Shown here in pieces: positions 17,368-27,701 of a DNA stretch of 64,000 bases. Made by a program: the position numbers and the translations under genes. The notes beneath the pieces are model-generated. The model worked only from the letters and a program-made list of their open reading frames with translations. It was not told the DNA's origin and made no database searches. Numbering within the stretch: position 1 is the first letter of the stretch; every line of letters begins with the position of its first letter. This stretch comes from Victivallis vadensis (lineage in GTDB: Bacteria; Verrucomicrobiota; Lentisphaeria; Victivallales; Victivallaceae): the NCBI RefSeq assembly GCF_003096415.1, contig NZ_QEKH01000012.1, positions 62,001-126,000 on the forward strand. Direction: 5' to 3'.

Positions 17368-18627
17368 ATGAGGAGAAGCTACGCGAACGGCATGGACTGG
17401 GTCGCCGCCGGGCTCGGTGCGGAATGCGCCGCCACCCCCGGCGGTTCCAACCATTTTCTGTTGCTGCTGACTCCCGCCGGGAGGGTCGAGCCGGAGGCCG
17501 TGCGCGCTTTGCTCGGCTCCATCCCGGAGGCCGCTCGCGCCCTGCTGCACGGCCGCTGGGTCCGCGCGTGGCATCTCGCGCCTTACTGGAAGCCGGGGCC
17601 GCCCGCTCCCGTCGCCTTCTCCTGCGTCGCCTCCTCCGACTGGCTCAGGGCGGCGCGGATTTATGCGGACGAGCCGCTGCCGCCCCGCGCCGCGCTGGCG
17701 GTGCGGGTCATCGACGGCGGCGGCGAGTGGCGGATCGCTTTCAAATTCAGTCACCGGCTTTTCGACGGCGGCGGCGCGGAGCTTTTCCTGAAAGCGTTGT
17801 TCACCGGCGACGAAACGCTGTGGAGTGTTTTCCCCGGCTGTAAGGAGCCCGGCCTGAACCGCTGGGGAGAGCTGTTCGGCTCCGGCACGCGGGTCAACCG
17901 GGCGCTGCGCGCACTCTCCGCCGAACCGATTTCGGAGCTTCCGAATCCGGAGGGAGAGAGCGCCGGAGTCCGGTTCCGGGTCGCGGAGCTTGACGCGGAG
18001 CAGATCAAAGCGAAGATCGGGCAGCACGCCGGCCCCTTTATGTTCGGCACGGCGGCGGCGGCGCTGATCGCGCGCGCTTTCGACCTCTGGCGGCGGGAAC
18101 GGTTTTCGCCGGGGCGGGTCTTTTTCCCGATGTCGATCGATATGCGGCTGCCGGGTGACCCGGAGCCGAACATGTGGTTCAACCAGTGGAGCTGCCTGCC
18201 GCTCTGGTGGGAGCCGGGCGAAGCCGCGCCGGAACGGGCGTGGTGGATCGCCGAGTGCCGCAGACGGATGCTCGAAGCGATGGGCGCGGGGCTGCCGAAG
18301 GATTTCCGCGATGCGAACCTGCTGATGCGGATTCTGCCGGTCGGTCTGGAGGGAAAATTGGCGGCGAGCCGGTTCCGGGGCGGTGCGGGCAGCGCGATGT
18401 TTTCGCTGATTCCCGCCTCGTCGGTTCCGGCGGCGTGGGAGGGGCGGGAGTTCCGGAATCTGGTGCATTTGCCGGTGATGCCGCCCCGGCCCGCGCTCGG
18501 CATTTTCTGCAACGTCTTTGCGGATCGGCTGAATCTGGTGCTGTCGTGGCGCGGCGGCCTGTTCAGGCCGGAGGAAGCCGACGGGCTGCTCCGGCTGATC
18601 CGTCGCGAACTGCAATGGGAGGAGTGA
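17368..18627 (+). CDS. Condensation-domain-like (CoA/ACP-dependent) acyltransferase
   Basis: 419 residues. The motif FSHRLFDGGGAEL contains HxxxDG (His129, Asp133), the catalytic signature of the NRPS condensation, wax-ester and alcohol acyltransferase superfamily. GRVFFPMSIDMRL and the NMWFNQWSCLPLWW region fit the second half of the two-lobed fold. It would form an ester or amide between a chain from CoA or ACP and a hydroxyl or amine acceptor. It is the first gene of a three-gene operon (ATG of the next gene overlaps its TGA). The acceptor is unknown, perhaps a glycolipid or aryl group made by the rest of the cluster. Confidence 0.72.
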   Translation: MRRSYANGMDWVAAGLGAECAATPGGSNHFLLLLTPAGRVEPEAVRALLGSIPEAARALLHGRWVRAWHLAPYWKPGPPAPVAFSCVASSDWLRAARIYADEPLPPRAALAVRVIDGGGEWRIAFKFSHRLFDGGGAELFLKALFTGDETLWSVFPGCKEPGLNRWGELFGSGTRVNRALRALSAEPISELPNPEGESAGVRFRVAELDAEQIKAKIGQHAGPFMFGTAAAALIARAFDLWRRERFSPGRVFFPMSIDMRLPGDPEPNMWFNQWSCLPLWWEPGEAAPERAWWIAECRRRMLEAMGAGLPKDFRDANLLMRILPVGLEGKLAASRFRGGAGSAMFSLIPASSVPAAWEGREFRNLVHLPVMPPRPALGIFCNVFADRLNLVLSWRGGLFRPEEADGLLRLIRRELQWEE

Positions 18628-20054
18628 TGAATATCTACGCTGAAATCCGCCGCGAGGTCGGCGCTTACAATGGCGTCGCGGTCGCCGACGGCGGCGCCGA
18701 ACTCACCTATCAGGGGCTGTTCAGGCTGGTCGATGCGACCGCCGCGCGGCTGCGCGCTTTCGGGATCGGGCGTGATTTCCGGGTCGGGGTGGAGGTGGAA
18801 AATTCCGCCGGGTACATCGCGCTGTCGCTGGCGATCCTGTCGCTGGATGCGGTGATCGTGCCGGTTTCGGTGAACGTCCCGGCGGAGGAGACGCTGGAGA
18901 TTGTGCGCCGCATCGAATTGAATGCGCTGATCGCGTCGCAGCCGCTCCCCGGCGTGGCCGGGCGGGAGTTCGAGGTCACGCCGGAGCTGAAACTTCAGGC
19001 GGCGGTCTTTGAAGGCGTGCCGGTCGCGTCGCTGGCGCTGGGGGAGGGGAAGCAGGCGGCGTTCATCCGCTTTTCGAGCGGCACCACCGGGCTTTCCAAA
19101 GGGGTGGTGCTCTCCCACCGGGCGGTGCTGGAACGGACCGCCGCCTGTACCCGGCTGCGGATCGGCGAGGGCGAGACCGTGCTGTGGGTGCTGGATATGG
19201 CGTTTCACTTCGTGGTCACGATCATCCTGTTCCTGCGCCGCCGCGCGTTGATCGCGGTCGCCCGCGCGCCGCTGGAGCGCACGATGGCCGAAACCCTCCG
19301 GCTCCGGCCGGTGCGGCTGCTCTATGCGACCCCGTACCACTACCGGCTGATGACCGGTTCGCCGGATTTCCCGCCGGAGTGCCTGAACAGTGTGAAGCAG
19401 GCGGTTTCGACCGCGATGCGGCTGACCGCCGCCGAGGCGGAGGCGTTTACGCGCAAGTTCAACGTGCCGCTGACGCAGGCATACGGCATCATCGAGGTCG
19501 GACTCCCCTGCCTGAACGACGACATCGCCGGGGAGCGGGTCGATTCGGTGGGGCGTTTGCAGCAGGCGTACCGGCTGCGGCTCGACGGAGCCGGGGCGGA
19601 CGGCGTCGGTGAAATCCTGCTGCGCGGGCCGGGGATGTTCGACGCGTACTTTTCGCCGTTCGCGCTGCGCACCGAACTCGAACCGGACGGCTGGTTCCGC
19701 ACCGGCGATCTCGGGCGGGTCGATTCCGAGGGGTATCTTTTCATCGTCGGCCGGGCCAAGAACCTGATCAATTTCATGGGCATGAAAATCTTTCCGTATG
19801 AGGTGGAAACGGTGCTCAATGCGTTTCCGGGCGTGAAGGAGTCGCGCGTTTCCGGCGTCGAAACCCCCGGCTACGGCGAGCTTCCGGCGGCGGAGCTGGT
19901 GCTGGAGCCCGGCGCGGAGTGGTCGGAGGAGTTCCGGCAGCGGCTGCGGCGGCACTGCTTCGCGCGGCTTTCCGGCTACAAGGTGCCGAAGGAGTTCGCG
20001 GTGGTCGCGTCGATTCCGCGCACCGCCAGCGGCAAGATCGTCAGGAAAAAGTGA
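18627..20054 (+). CDS. AMP-dependent acyl/aryl-CoA or ACP ligase
   Basis: 475 residues with all core adenylation motifs: FSSGTTGLSKGVVLSH (P-loop A3), YGIIEVG (A5), GWFRTGDLG (A7), GRAKNLINFMGMKIFPYEVE (A8) and the C-terminal RTASGKIVRKK with catalytic Lys (A10). It activates a carboxylic acid with ATP and passes it to CoA or an ACP thiol. In aryl polyene clusters such a ligase loads the aromatic starter. The substrate here cannot be read from sequence. It overlaps the gene before and the gene after. Confidence 0.88.
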   Translation: MNIYAEIRREVGAYNGVAVADGGAELTYQGLFRLVDATAARLRAFGIGRDFRVGVEVENSAGYIALSLAILSLDAVIVPVSVNVPAEETLEIVRRIELNALIASQPLPGVAGREFEVTPELKLQAAVFEGVPVASLALGEGKQAAFIRFSSGTTGLSKGVVLSHRAVLERTAACTRLRIGEGETVLWVLDMAFHFVVTIILFLRRRALIAVARAPLERTMAETLRLRPVRLLYATPYHYRLMTGSPDFPPECLNSVKQAVSTAMRLTAAEAEAFTRKFNVPLTQAYGIIEVGLPCLNDDIAGERVDSVGRLQQAYRLRLDGAGADGVGEILLRGPGMFDAYFSPFALRTELEPDGWFRTGDLGRVDSEGYLFIVGRAKNLINFMGMKIFPYEVETVLNAFPGVKESRVSGVETPGYGELPAAELVLEPGAEWSEEFRQRLRRHCFARLSGYKVPKEFAVVASIPRTASGKIVRKK

Positions 20055-20848
20055 TGAAACGCTGGAACTGCCGCGAATTTCACGAGACGAAGTTCTGTCC
20101 CGCCGTGCTGCGGGACGGCCTGACCGATTTTCTGAGTTTTTTCGTGCTTTATTCGCACATCTACGACCCCGCCGTGAAGCGGATCGCAACGCTGCTGGAG
20201 CGCAGCCGCGAATCCCGGCTGACGGACCTGTGCGCGGGCGGCGGCCTCTACGACCGGATGCTGGTCGGAAAACTGCGGAAACTGACCGGAGACAGCGCGA
20301 TCCGCTGTACCCTGACCGACCTTTATCCGAACCGGAACTGGGCGCGGGTGAAGGAGTTGTCAGGCGGCATGGTCGATTTCGCGGCGGTGCCGCTGTCGGC
20401 GGAGCGGGCGGTGGCCGGGCTGCCGGGCGTGCATCTGATGTTTTCCGCGCTGCATCATTTTTCGCCGGAGGAGATTGCCGGGCTGCTCCGCGCGGGGGCG
20501 GCGAAGGGGCGGACGCTCGCGTTCTTCGACTATTCCCGCCGGGAGCTGCTGCCGGAACTTCCGCCGGTATTGCTGTCGCCGGTGCTGCTGTGGTGCGTGT
20601 CGTTTCTGGTGTTTCCGTTCTCGTGGAGACGGCTGTTCTTCACCTATCTGATTCCGGTTCTGCCGCTGGTATTGCTGGTTGACGGCTTCCTGTCGCGGAT
20701 GCGCAGCTATACCGCCGCCGAGCTGGAGGAGATCGCGCGCGGCGCGGGGCTGCCGGAGGGATACCGGGTAGTAGTCGAGGTGCTGCCGGTCTACGGCGGA
20801 GCGGCGAAAATCCACTGTTTGATCGCCCGGCCCTTGCAAAACAGCTGA
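20054..20848 (+). CDS. Class I SAM-dependent methyltransferase-like membrane protein
   Basis: 264 residues. LTDLCAGGGLYDRML is motif I (D-x-C-x-G-x-G type SAM loop), CTLTDLYPN fits motif II and LMFSALHHFSPEE fits motif IV. Residues ~185-225 (LLSPVLLWCVSFLVFPF and YLIPVLPLVLLVDGFL) are two strongly hydrophobic helices inserted before the last strands, so the enzyme is probably anchored at the inner membrane. It is the last gene of the operon. Methylation of the cluster's lipid head or aryl group is inferred from context. Confidence 0.7.
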   Translation: MKRWNCREFHETKFCPAVLRDGLTDFLSFFVLYSHIYDPAVKRIATLLERSRESRLTDLCAGGGLYDRMLVGKLRKLTGDSAIRCTLTDLYPNRNWARVKELSGGMVDFAAVPLSAERAVAGLPGVHLMFSALHHFSPEEIAGLLRAGAAKGRTLAFFDYSRRELLPELPPVLLSPVLLWCVSFLVFPFSWRRLFFTYLIPVLPLVLLVDGFLSRMRSYTAAELEEIARGAGLPEGYRVVVEVLPVYGGAAKIHCLIARPLQNS

Positions 20849-20915
20849 AATGATACCATATTATAGGGTGCGTTTCCGCACGCGAATCGTTATTTTACGC
20901 AAGGAGGCAAGGAAG

Positions 20916-21473
20916 ATGAAGAAAACTGTGAAATGGATGGGAAGCATTGCCGTTGTCTGCATGTCGGTATTGGGATTGACCGGCTGCAGTTCGCTGTCGT
21001 CGATTCCGAATAACGTCGCTCCGGGTGTTGCGAACAAAACCGGGGTGGTGCAGGTGTCCAGCTCCTGTCTGAACGCCGAATATCCGAAAACCTTCTATGT
21101 GGTCGCCGACAAGGCCGTGAAAAACTCCCCGTATCTGGAGGAGGTCAAAGCCTATACCGTGAACGGCCTCAAGTACATCGGCATGACCGAAGCAGCCGGC
21201 GAATCCGCCGCGAAGCTGATCGTGACGATCAATTTCAGCAGCACCCAGGCCAACCGGATGGTGGTGCGCTATTCGATGAGCGCCGCGGAAAAGGGCAAAA
21301 TCTGCTGGACGGTCAATGCGAACTGTTCGACCCGCCCCGGCGACATCCGGAATTACCTGCCCGGACTGGTCGCTGCCGCGATGCCGAGCGTCGGCGTGGA
21401 CCGCGCCGTATCGGTCACGAACCTGCGCAAGTATCCGCAGTATGTGAAAGCGGTGATGGGAAGTCTGGAGTAA
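20916..21473 (+). CDS. Small lipoprotein of unknown function
   Basis: 185 residues from ATG 20916, with AAGGAGG at 20901-20907. The signal peptide ends in VLGLTGC, so Cys is lipidated. The mature part has an alternating beta pattern (GVVQVSSS, TFYVVADKAVK, LIVTINFSST, RMVVRYSMSA) somewhat like DUF4136 lipoproteins. An upstream TTGCAA-N19-TATTAT pair (20834-20864) could be its promoter with a long spacer. Its stop codon TAA forms one copy of the flanking triplet of the inserted element that follows, and its terminator now lies 177 bp downstream. Confidence 0.75.
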   Translation: MKKTVKWMGSIAVVCMSVLGLTGCSSLSSIPNNVAPGVANKTGVVQVSSSCLNAEYPKTFYVVADKAVKNSPYLEEVKAYTVNGLKYIGMTEAAGESAAKLIVTINFSSTQANRMVVRYSMSAAEKGKICWTVNANCSTRPGDIRNYLPGLVAAAMPSVGVDRAVSVTNLRKYPQYVKAVMGSLE

Positions 21474-21630
21474 TACTATTTTGCTTTCAAACATAGATCC
21501 AGCCTTGCCCTTCCGGTTTGCTTTTTGCCTTGTGTCCTCGTGCGATACTCTGTATCGCCCTGCGGGACAAAACAAAAATCAAATCCGGAATATCAGCGGC
21601 TTCATGTCTATGTTTGAAAGCGAAATAGTA
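21474..21630 (+). mobile_element. MITE-like element, 157 bp with 24-bp terminal inverted repeats
   Basis: The left end TACTATTTTGCTTTCAAACA at 21474 continues to TAGA, and the right end 21607-21630 is its reverse complement with one mismatch (24 bp). TAA triplets flank both ends (21471-21473 and 21631-21633), like a 3-bp target duplication; the left one is the stop codon of the lipoprotein gene. No coding frame is inside. It separates the gene from its terminator. It could also be a large hairpin of host origin; copies elsewhere in the genome would decide. Confidence 0.6.
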
Positions 21631-21649
21631 TAAACATACGTCGTCGCTG

Positions 21650-21678
21650 CGGCCCGGTTTCTGCCGGGCCGTTTTTTT
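21650..21678 (+). terminator. Rho-independent terminator of the lipoprotein gene
   Basis: Perfect 8-bp stem CGGCCCGG / CCGGGCCG (21650-21657 and 21664-21671) with loop TTTCTG, followed by seven T. It presumably followed the lipoprotein gene directly before the 157-bp element entered. Confidence 0.85.
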
Positions 21679-21686
21679 GTCCGGGG

Positions 21687-21746
21687 TGTGTCATGGCACA
21701 CTCCGGGCGTGTCACGGTGTGACAAAATGGCACAGTAAGGTGTGCC
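21687..21746 (+). promoter_or_regulatory. Three palindromic activator-type sites upstream of dnaK
   Basis: Site 1, TGTGTCATGGCACA (21687-21700), is a palindrome with one mismatched pair. Site 2, GTCAC-GGT-GTGAC (21711-21723), is perfect. Site 3, GGCACA-N6-TGTGCC (21729-21746), is perfect. They share TGTG/CACA half-sites and lie about 75-135 bp upstream of the sigma-54 promoter, the usual place for enhancer-binding-protein sites. Activator function is inference. Confidence 0.6.
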
Positions 21747-21820
21747 GGAAACAGCCGGATACCGGGACAATCAAAGGGAAAACGGCGGTTTTCGAGGAAA
21801 AGCTGCGGCAGAAGAAAAGT

Positions 21821-21836
21821 TGGCACGCCCTTTGCT
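21821..21836 (+). promoter_or_regulatory. Sigma-54 (-24/-12) promoter of dnaK
   Basis: TGGCAC-GCCCT-TTGCT matches the sigma-54 consensus TGGCAC-N5-TTGCW at every position, with GG (21822-21823) and GC (21834-21835) separated by ten bases. The start would be near 21847, leaving a leader of about 47 nt with AAGGAGG just before the dnaK ATG at 21894. No sigma-32 or CIRCE-type element is seen in this gap. Confidence 0.75.
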
Positions 21837-21893
21837 ATTATCCGAAACGTTATTTTGAATGATTAAAAAATTACTTTTCAAGGAGGATGTATT

Positions 21894-23807
<1,914 letters not shown>

Positions 23808-23854
23808 GCAAATCCCGGCTACGGAATAGGACGTAGACGAGTATCAATGAAGAG

Positions 23855-23887
23855 CCCCGCCCGGGGCGGCCCGGGCGGGGAATTTTT
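23855..23887 (+). terminator. Rho-independent terminator after dnaK
   Basis: CCCCGCCCGG at 23855-23864 pairs with CCGGGCGGGG at 23871-23880 around a GGCGGC loop, followed by AATTTTT. It isolates dnaK from groES. Confidence 0.85.
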
Positions 23888-23915
23888 CCGGAAAAATTTG
23901 AATTTCAAAAAGAGT

Positions 23916-23930
23916 AAGCACGTTGTGCTT
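23916..23930. promoter_or_regulatory. Palindrome upstream of groES, possible operator
   Basis: Perfect 6-3-6 palindrome AAGCAC-GTT-GTGCTT, 32 bp before the groES start. It is not the CIRCE sequence (TTAGCACTC-N9-GAGTGCTAA), though both contain GCAC/GTGC. A second AT-rich palindrome TTTGA-N3-TCAAA lies at 23897-23909. They could bind a heat-shock repressor or form a short leader hairpin. Confidence 0.4.
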
Positions 23931-23961
23931 CTTTAACCCAAAAACAAAGGAGTTTTCAGAA

Positions 23962-24258
23962 ATGTCGAATGTCAACATCAAGCCGCTTGGCGACCGTGTC
24001 CTCCTCGAGATCTGCGAGAACCGCGACCAGATGAAGGGCGGAATTCTGATCCCGGATTCCGCGAAGGAAAAACCGCAGGAATACAAAGTGATCGCGCTCG
24101 GCACCGGCAAGACCGACGACAATGGCAACAAGGTTCCGTTTGACGTGAAGGTCGGCGATATCGTGCTGACCAGCCGTTACGGCGGCAGCGAAGTCAAGGT
24201 TGACGACAAGGAGTACAAAGTGGTCAACCAGGACGATATCCTCGCGATCGTCGGCTGA
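23962..24258 (+). CDS. groES: Co-chaperonin GroES
   Basis: 98 residues from ATG 23962 with AAAGGAG at 23947-23953. It opens with [12 protein letters not shown], carries the mobile-loop region [17 protein letters not shown] and ends with [12 protein letters not shown], all GroES hallmarks. It forms the heptameric lid of GroEL. It is 54 bp upstream of groEL with no terminator between, so the two are one operon. Confidence 0.97.
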   Translation: MSNVNIKPLGDRVLLEICENRDQMKGGILIPDSAKEKPQEYKVIALGTGKTDDNGNKVPFDVKVGDIVLTSRYGGSEVKVDDKEYKVVNQDDILAIVG

Positions 24259-24306
24259 CGGAATTTCAGGTTTCTGAACGTATTTGAATTTTAAAAGGAG
24301 TTTTAG

Positions 24307-25950
<1,644 letters not shown>

Positions 25951-25977
25951 TTCATCCTCCTGCTGTTACAGCACAAA

Positions 25978-26010
25978 ACGCATCCGAAGCAATTCGGGTG
26001 CGTTTTTTTT
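25978..26010 (+). terminator. Rho-independent terminator of groES-groEL
   Basis: ACGCATCCGA (25978-25987) pairs with TCGGGTGCGT (25994-26003) with one G-U pair, then seven T. Confidence 0.85.
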
Positions 26011-26043
26011 GCGGAAAGCTGCGATTTCCCGTTTCGGGCAATG

Positions 26044-26082
26044 AAAAACATCCCGGTTCGGAGGGGATCCGGCCGGGATGTT
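26044..26082 (-). terminator. Terminator of the fur-queD-like operon (minus strand)
   Basis: AACATCCCGG (26047-26056) pairs with CCGGGATGTT (26073-26082). Read on the minus strand the stem is followed by TTTTT (26048-26044). It lies 33 bp beyond the QueD-like stop codon. Confidence 0.75.
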
Positions 26083-26114
26083 CGTGTTTTCGGTTCAGAG
26101 CGGAAGCGAACCGG

Positions 26115-26678
26115 TCAGTGTTTCCGGTAGCCGCATTTCGGGCAGACTCCGTTGACCAGCGCGACGCCGCACAGCGGACAGCGGTCGACGGTTTTGTCCG
26201 GAGCGTACTCCTGCGTGGCGGCGTTGACTCCGCTGGTGAAGGTCAGCCTGGCGATGTTGAGCTTGTCTTTCAGCAGGTCGTAAACGATCTTGATCATGCC
26301 TTCGACGGTCATCGTCTCTTTCGTGACGACCAGGCGGCAGTCGGGATAGGCAGTCGCAAGTTCGGTTTTGAAGGCCGCTCCCTTCATCTTGTTGTTGGGA
26401 GAACCGTTTCTGATTCCCTGCTTGTCGTAAACGTCAAGGATGGCCGGGAGCAGCGGGTCATCCTCGCGCAGCACGAGGGCGTGATCGAAATTTTTCAACA
26501 CATCCCATGCGACTTTCTGGATCTCATTGCAGGGGAAAACCATGTTGACGCCGGGGTCGACAGTGTCCTCGACCTCGATCGTCAGGACGCCGGTGTGACC
26601 GTGCAGGTACTGGGCTTCGCCCTGAAATTTGTAGAACCTGTGCGCATACTGCAGTTCGATCTTCGTGATGCTTCTCAT
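26115..26678 (-). CDS. 6-pyruvoyl-tetrahydropterin synthase/QueD-like protein with a zinc ribbon
   Basis: 187 residues. The zinc-binding histidines of the PTPS fold are present: His13 in YAHRFYKF and the pair in YLHGHTG (His26, His28), plus the TMTVEGM segment with the pterin-anchoring Glu. The catalytic Cys that QueD has four residues before HGH is replaced by Ala22. The C-terminus adds a four-Cys zinc ribbon (CPLCG...CPKCGY), absent from ordinary QueD. It is downstream of fur by 12 bp on the same strand. It may be a non-canonical PTPS homologue with changed chemistry rather than the queuosine enzyme. Confidence 0.78.
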   Translation of the reverse strand: MRSITKIELQYAHRFYKFQGEAQYLHGHTGVLTIEVEDTVDPGVNMVFPCNEIQKVAWDVLKNFDHALVLREDDPLLPAILDVYDKQGIRNGSPNNKMKGAAFKTELATAYPDCRLVVTKETMTVEGMIKIVYDLLKDKLNIARLTFTSGVNAATQEYAPDKTVDRCPLCGVALVNGVCPKCGYRKH

Positions 26679-26690
26679 GTTTCTTTCTCC

Positions 26691-27161
26691 TTATTTTGGT
26701 TGGTTGTTGGGGAAATCGTTTGCCTGTGACGGTGCGGACCCGCCGGTTGCGGCGGCGCACCGTCTGCAGATTCCGACGAGCCGGATTTCCATGTGGCTGA
26801 CGCCGCGCGACAGCATTTCCGGCGGAATTACCGCGCCTTCCGGCCAGTCGAAGTCCGAAATCTCTCCGCATTGTCCGCAGATGAAATGCCCGTGCGCGCC
26901 CACCCGGGAGTCGTAGCGGGCGTTGTCGATATGATCCAGACGCCCGATGATCCCCATTTCGGTAAATTCATTGAGAATCCGGTATACGCTTTCACGGGTG
27001 ATCGTCGGCAGGGCGCTGCGCACTGCGAACCAGACCGTATCCACGTCAGGATGTGCGTGGTTTCCCTGCAGAAACTCGTAGACGGCCAGACGCTGGGAGG
27101 TGCACTTCCAGCCGATCTTCCGGCAAAGTTTCAAAAATTCAGCATGTGTCGCGGTCTGCAT
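26691..27161 (-). CDS. Fur/PerR-family metal-dependent repressor
   Basis: 156 residues. The N-terminal winged helix is CTSQRLAVYEFLQGNHAHPDVDTVW...ITRESVYRILNEFTEMGII, the C-terminal dimer domain has HGHFICGQCGEISDF with the metal His cluster, and CGQC plus CRRC form the structural zinc site. It represses iron or peroxide genes depending on the metal; Fur or PerR cannot be told apart from the residues I can see. It is transcribed first in an operon with the QueD-like gene. The AT-rich palindrome upstream (27198-27216) may allow self-control. Confidence 0.88.
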   Translation of the reverse strand: MQTATHAEFLKLCRKIGWKCTSQRLAVYEFLQGNHAHPDVDTVWFAVRSALPTITRESVYRILNEFTEMGIIGRLDHIDNARYDSRVGAHGHFICGQCGEISDFDWPEGAVIPPEMLSRGVSHMEIRLVGICRRCAAATGGSAPSQANDFPNNQPK

Positions 27162-27187
27162 GAAAATTCAAATCCAGTTATATAAAT

Positions 27188-27216
27188 TTTAAATCTAAAT
27201 AAATATAACATTTATT
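27188..27216. promoter_or_regulatory. AT-rich palindrome upstream of fur, possible Fur/PerR box
   Basis: AATAAAT-N5-ATTTATT (27198-27216) is a perfect 19-bp inverted repeat, about 40 bp upstream of the fur ATG. The overlapping 14-mer TTTAAATCTAAATA (27188-27201) recurs at 55795-55808 in another AT-rich gap. Confidence 0.45.
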
Positions 27217-27348
27217 TATTGGGATATCAAGGGCCGGTCCTGTTTTTATTTGTTTTTCATCACGGGACGGGCAGAGGGAGGGGGATGAGGCCGGCGCGGT
27301 GCGAATTGCCGAATGATAAAGAAATAATATAAATTGTTCTTATTTTAT

Positions 27349-27376
27349 TTGCTTTTGCCGTGATTCTAAACATAAT
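27349..27376 (+). promoter_or_regulatory. Promoter P1 of the TolC-adhesin operon
   Basis: TTGCTT 27349-27354 and CATAAT 27371-27376, spacer 16 nt, inside duplicated copy A. Confidence 0.5.
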
Positions 27377-27537
27377 AATATTCGGAAAAATAGGGGGCGG
27401 TCGCGTGGATTTCATGCGGACAGGGGACGTATGACAATTCGGAGCCGGAAGCTGTTCAGGGGGATTTCCCTGTTTCGCGCCGGATTTCGACAGGCGTGCG
27501 AAAATAAAGAAAAAATATAAATTCCCCTTAATTTTAT

Positions 27538-27566
27538 TTGCTTTTATATAAAAATATATACATAAT
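27538..27566 (+). promoter_or_regulatory. Promoter P2 of the TolC-adhesin operon
   Basis: TTGCTT 27538-27543 and CATAAT 27561-27566, spacer 17 nt, inside duplicated copy B. The start would be near 27574, leaving a leader of about 130 nt before the ATG at 27702. Confidence 0.55.
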
Positions 27567-27701
27567 AAATATTGGATAAATGGAGGTCTGCGTGCGGTTT
27601 TCCGTCAGGAGAGGGCTGGCGCAGCCGTCCTGAAATCCTGCGTTTGAAACATTCAATTCACGTCAACGGCGTAGATCAGTAACATCAGGGAAAATCAGGG
27701 A

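Larger units (their letters stand above)
27316..27590 (+). repeat. Tandemly duplicated ~75-bp AT-rich promoter region upstream of the secretion operon
   Basis: Copy A spans about 27316-27392 and copy B about 27504-27582, 188 bp apart in the same orientation. Each opens with ATAAAGAAA (the first 20 bases differ at one position), then CTTA, TTTTATTTGCTTTT, ACATAATA and an A-rich end. The rest of the 540-bp fur-TolC gap (27162-27701) is GC-rich spacer without a gene. Each copy contains a promoter-like pair. Confidence 0.7.

Noticed and set aside
17751-20189. 812-codon antisense frame over the acyltransferase and AMP ligase genes
   Set aside because: Arg/Gly-rich shadow of well-supported genes with full catalytic motifs on the plus strand.
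23890-23960. CIRCE (HrcA) operator before groES
   Set aside because: The palindrome present has a 3-base spacer and lacks TTAGCACTC/GAGTGCTAA.
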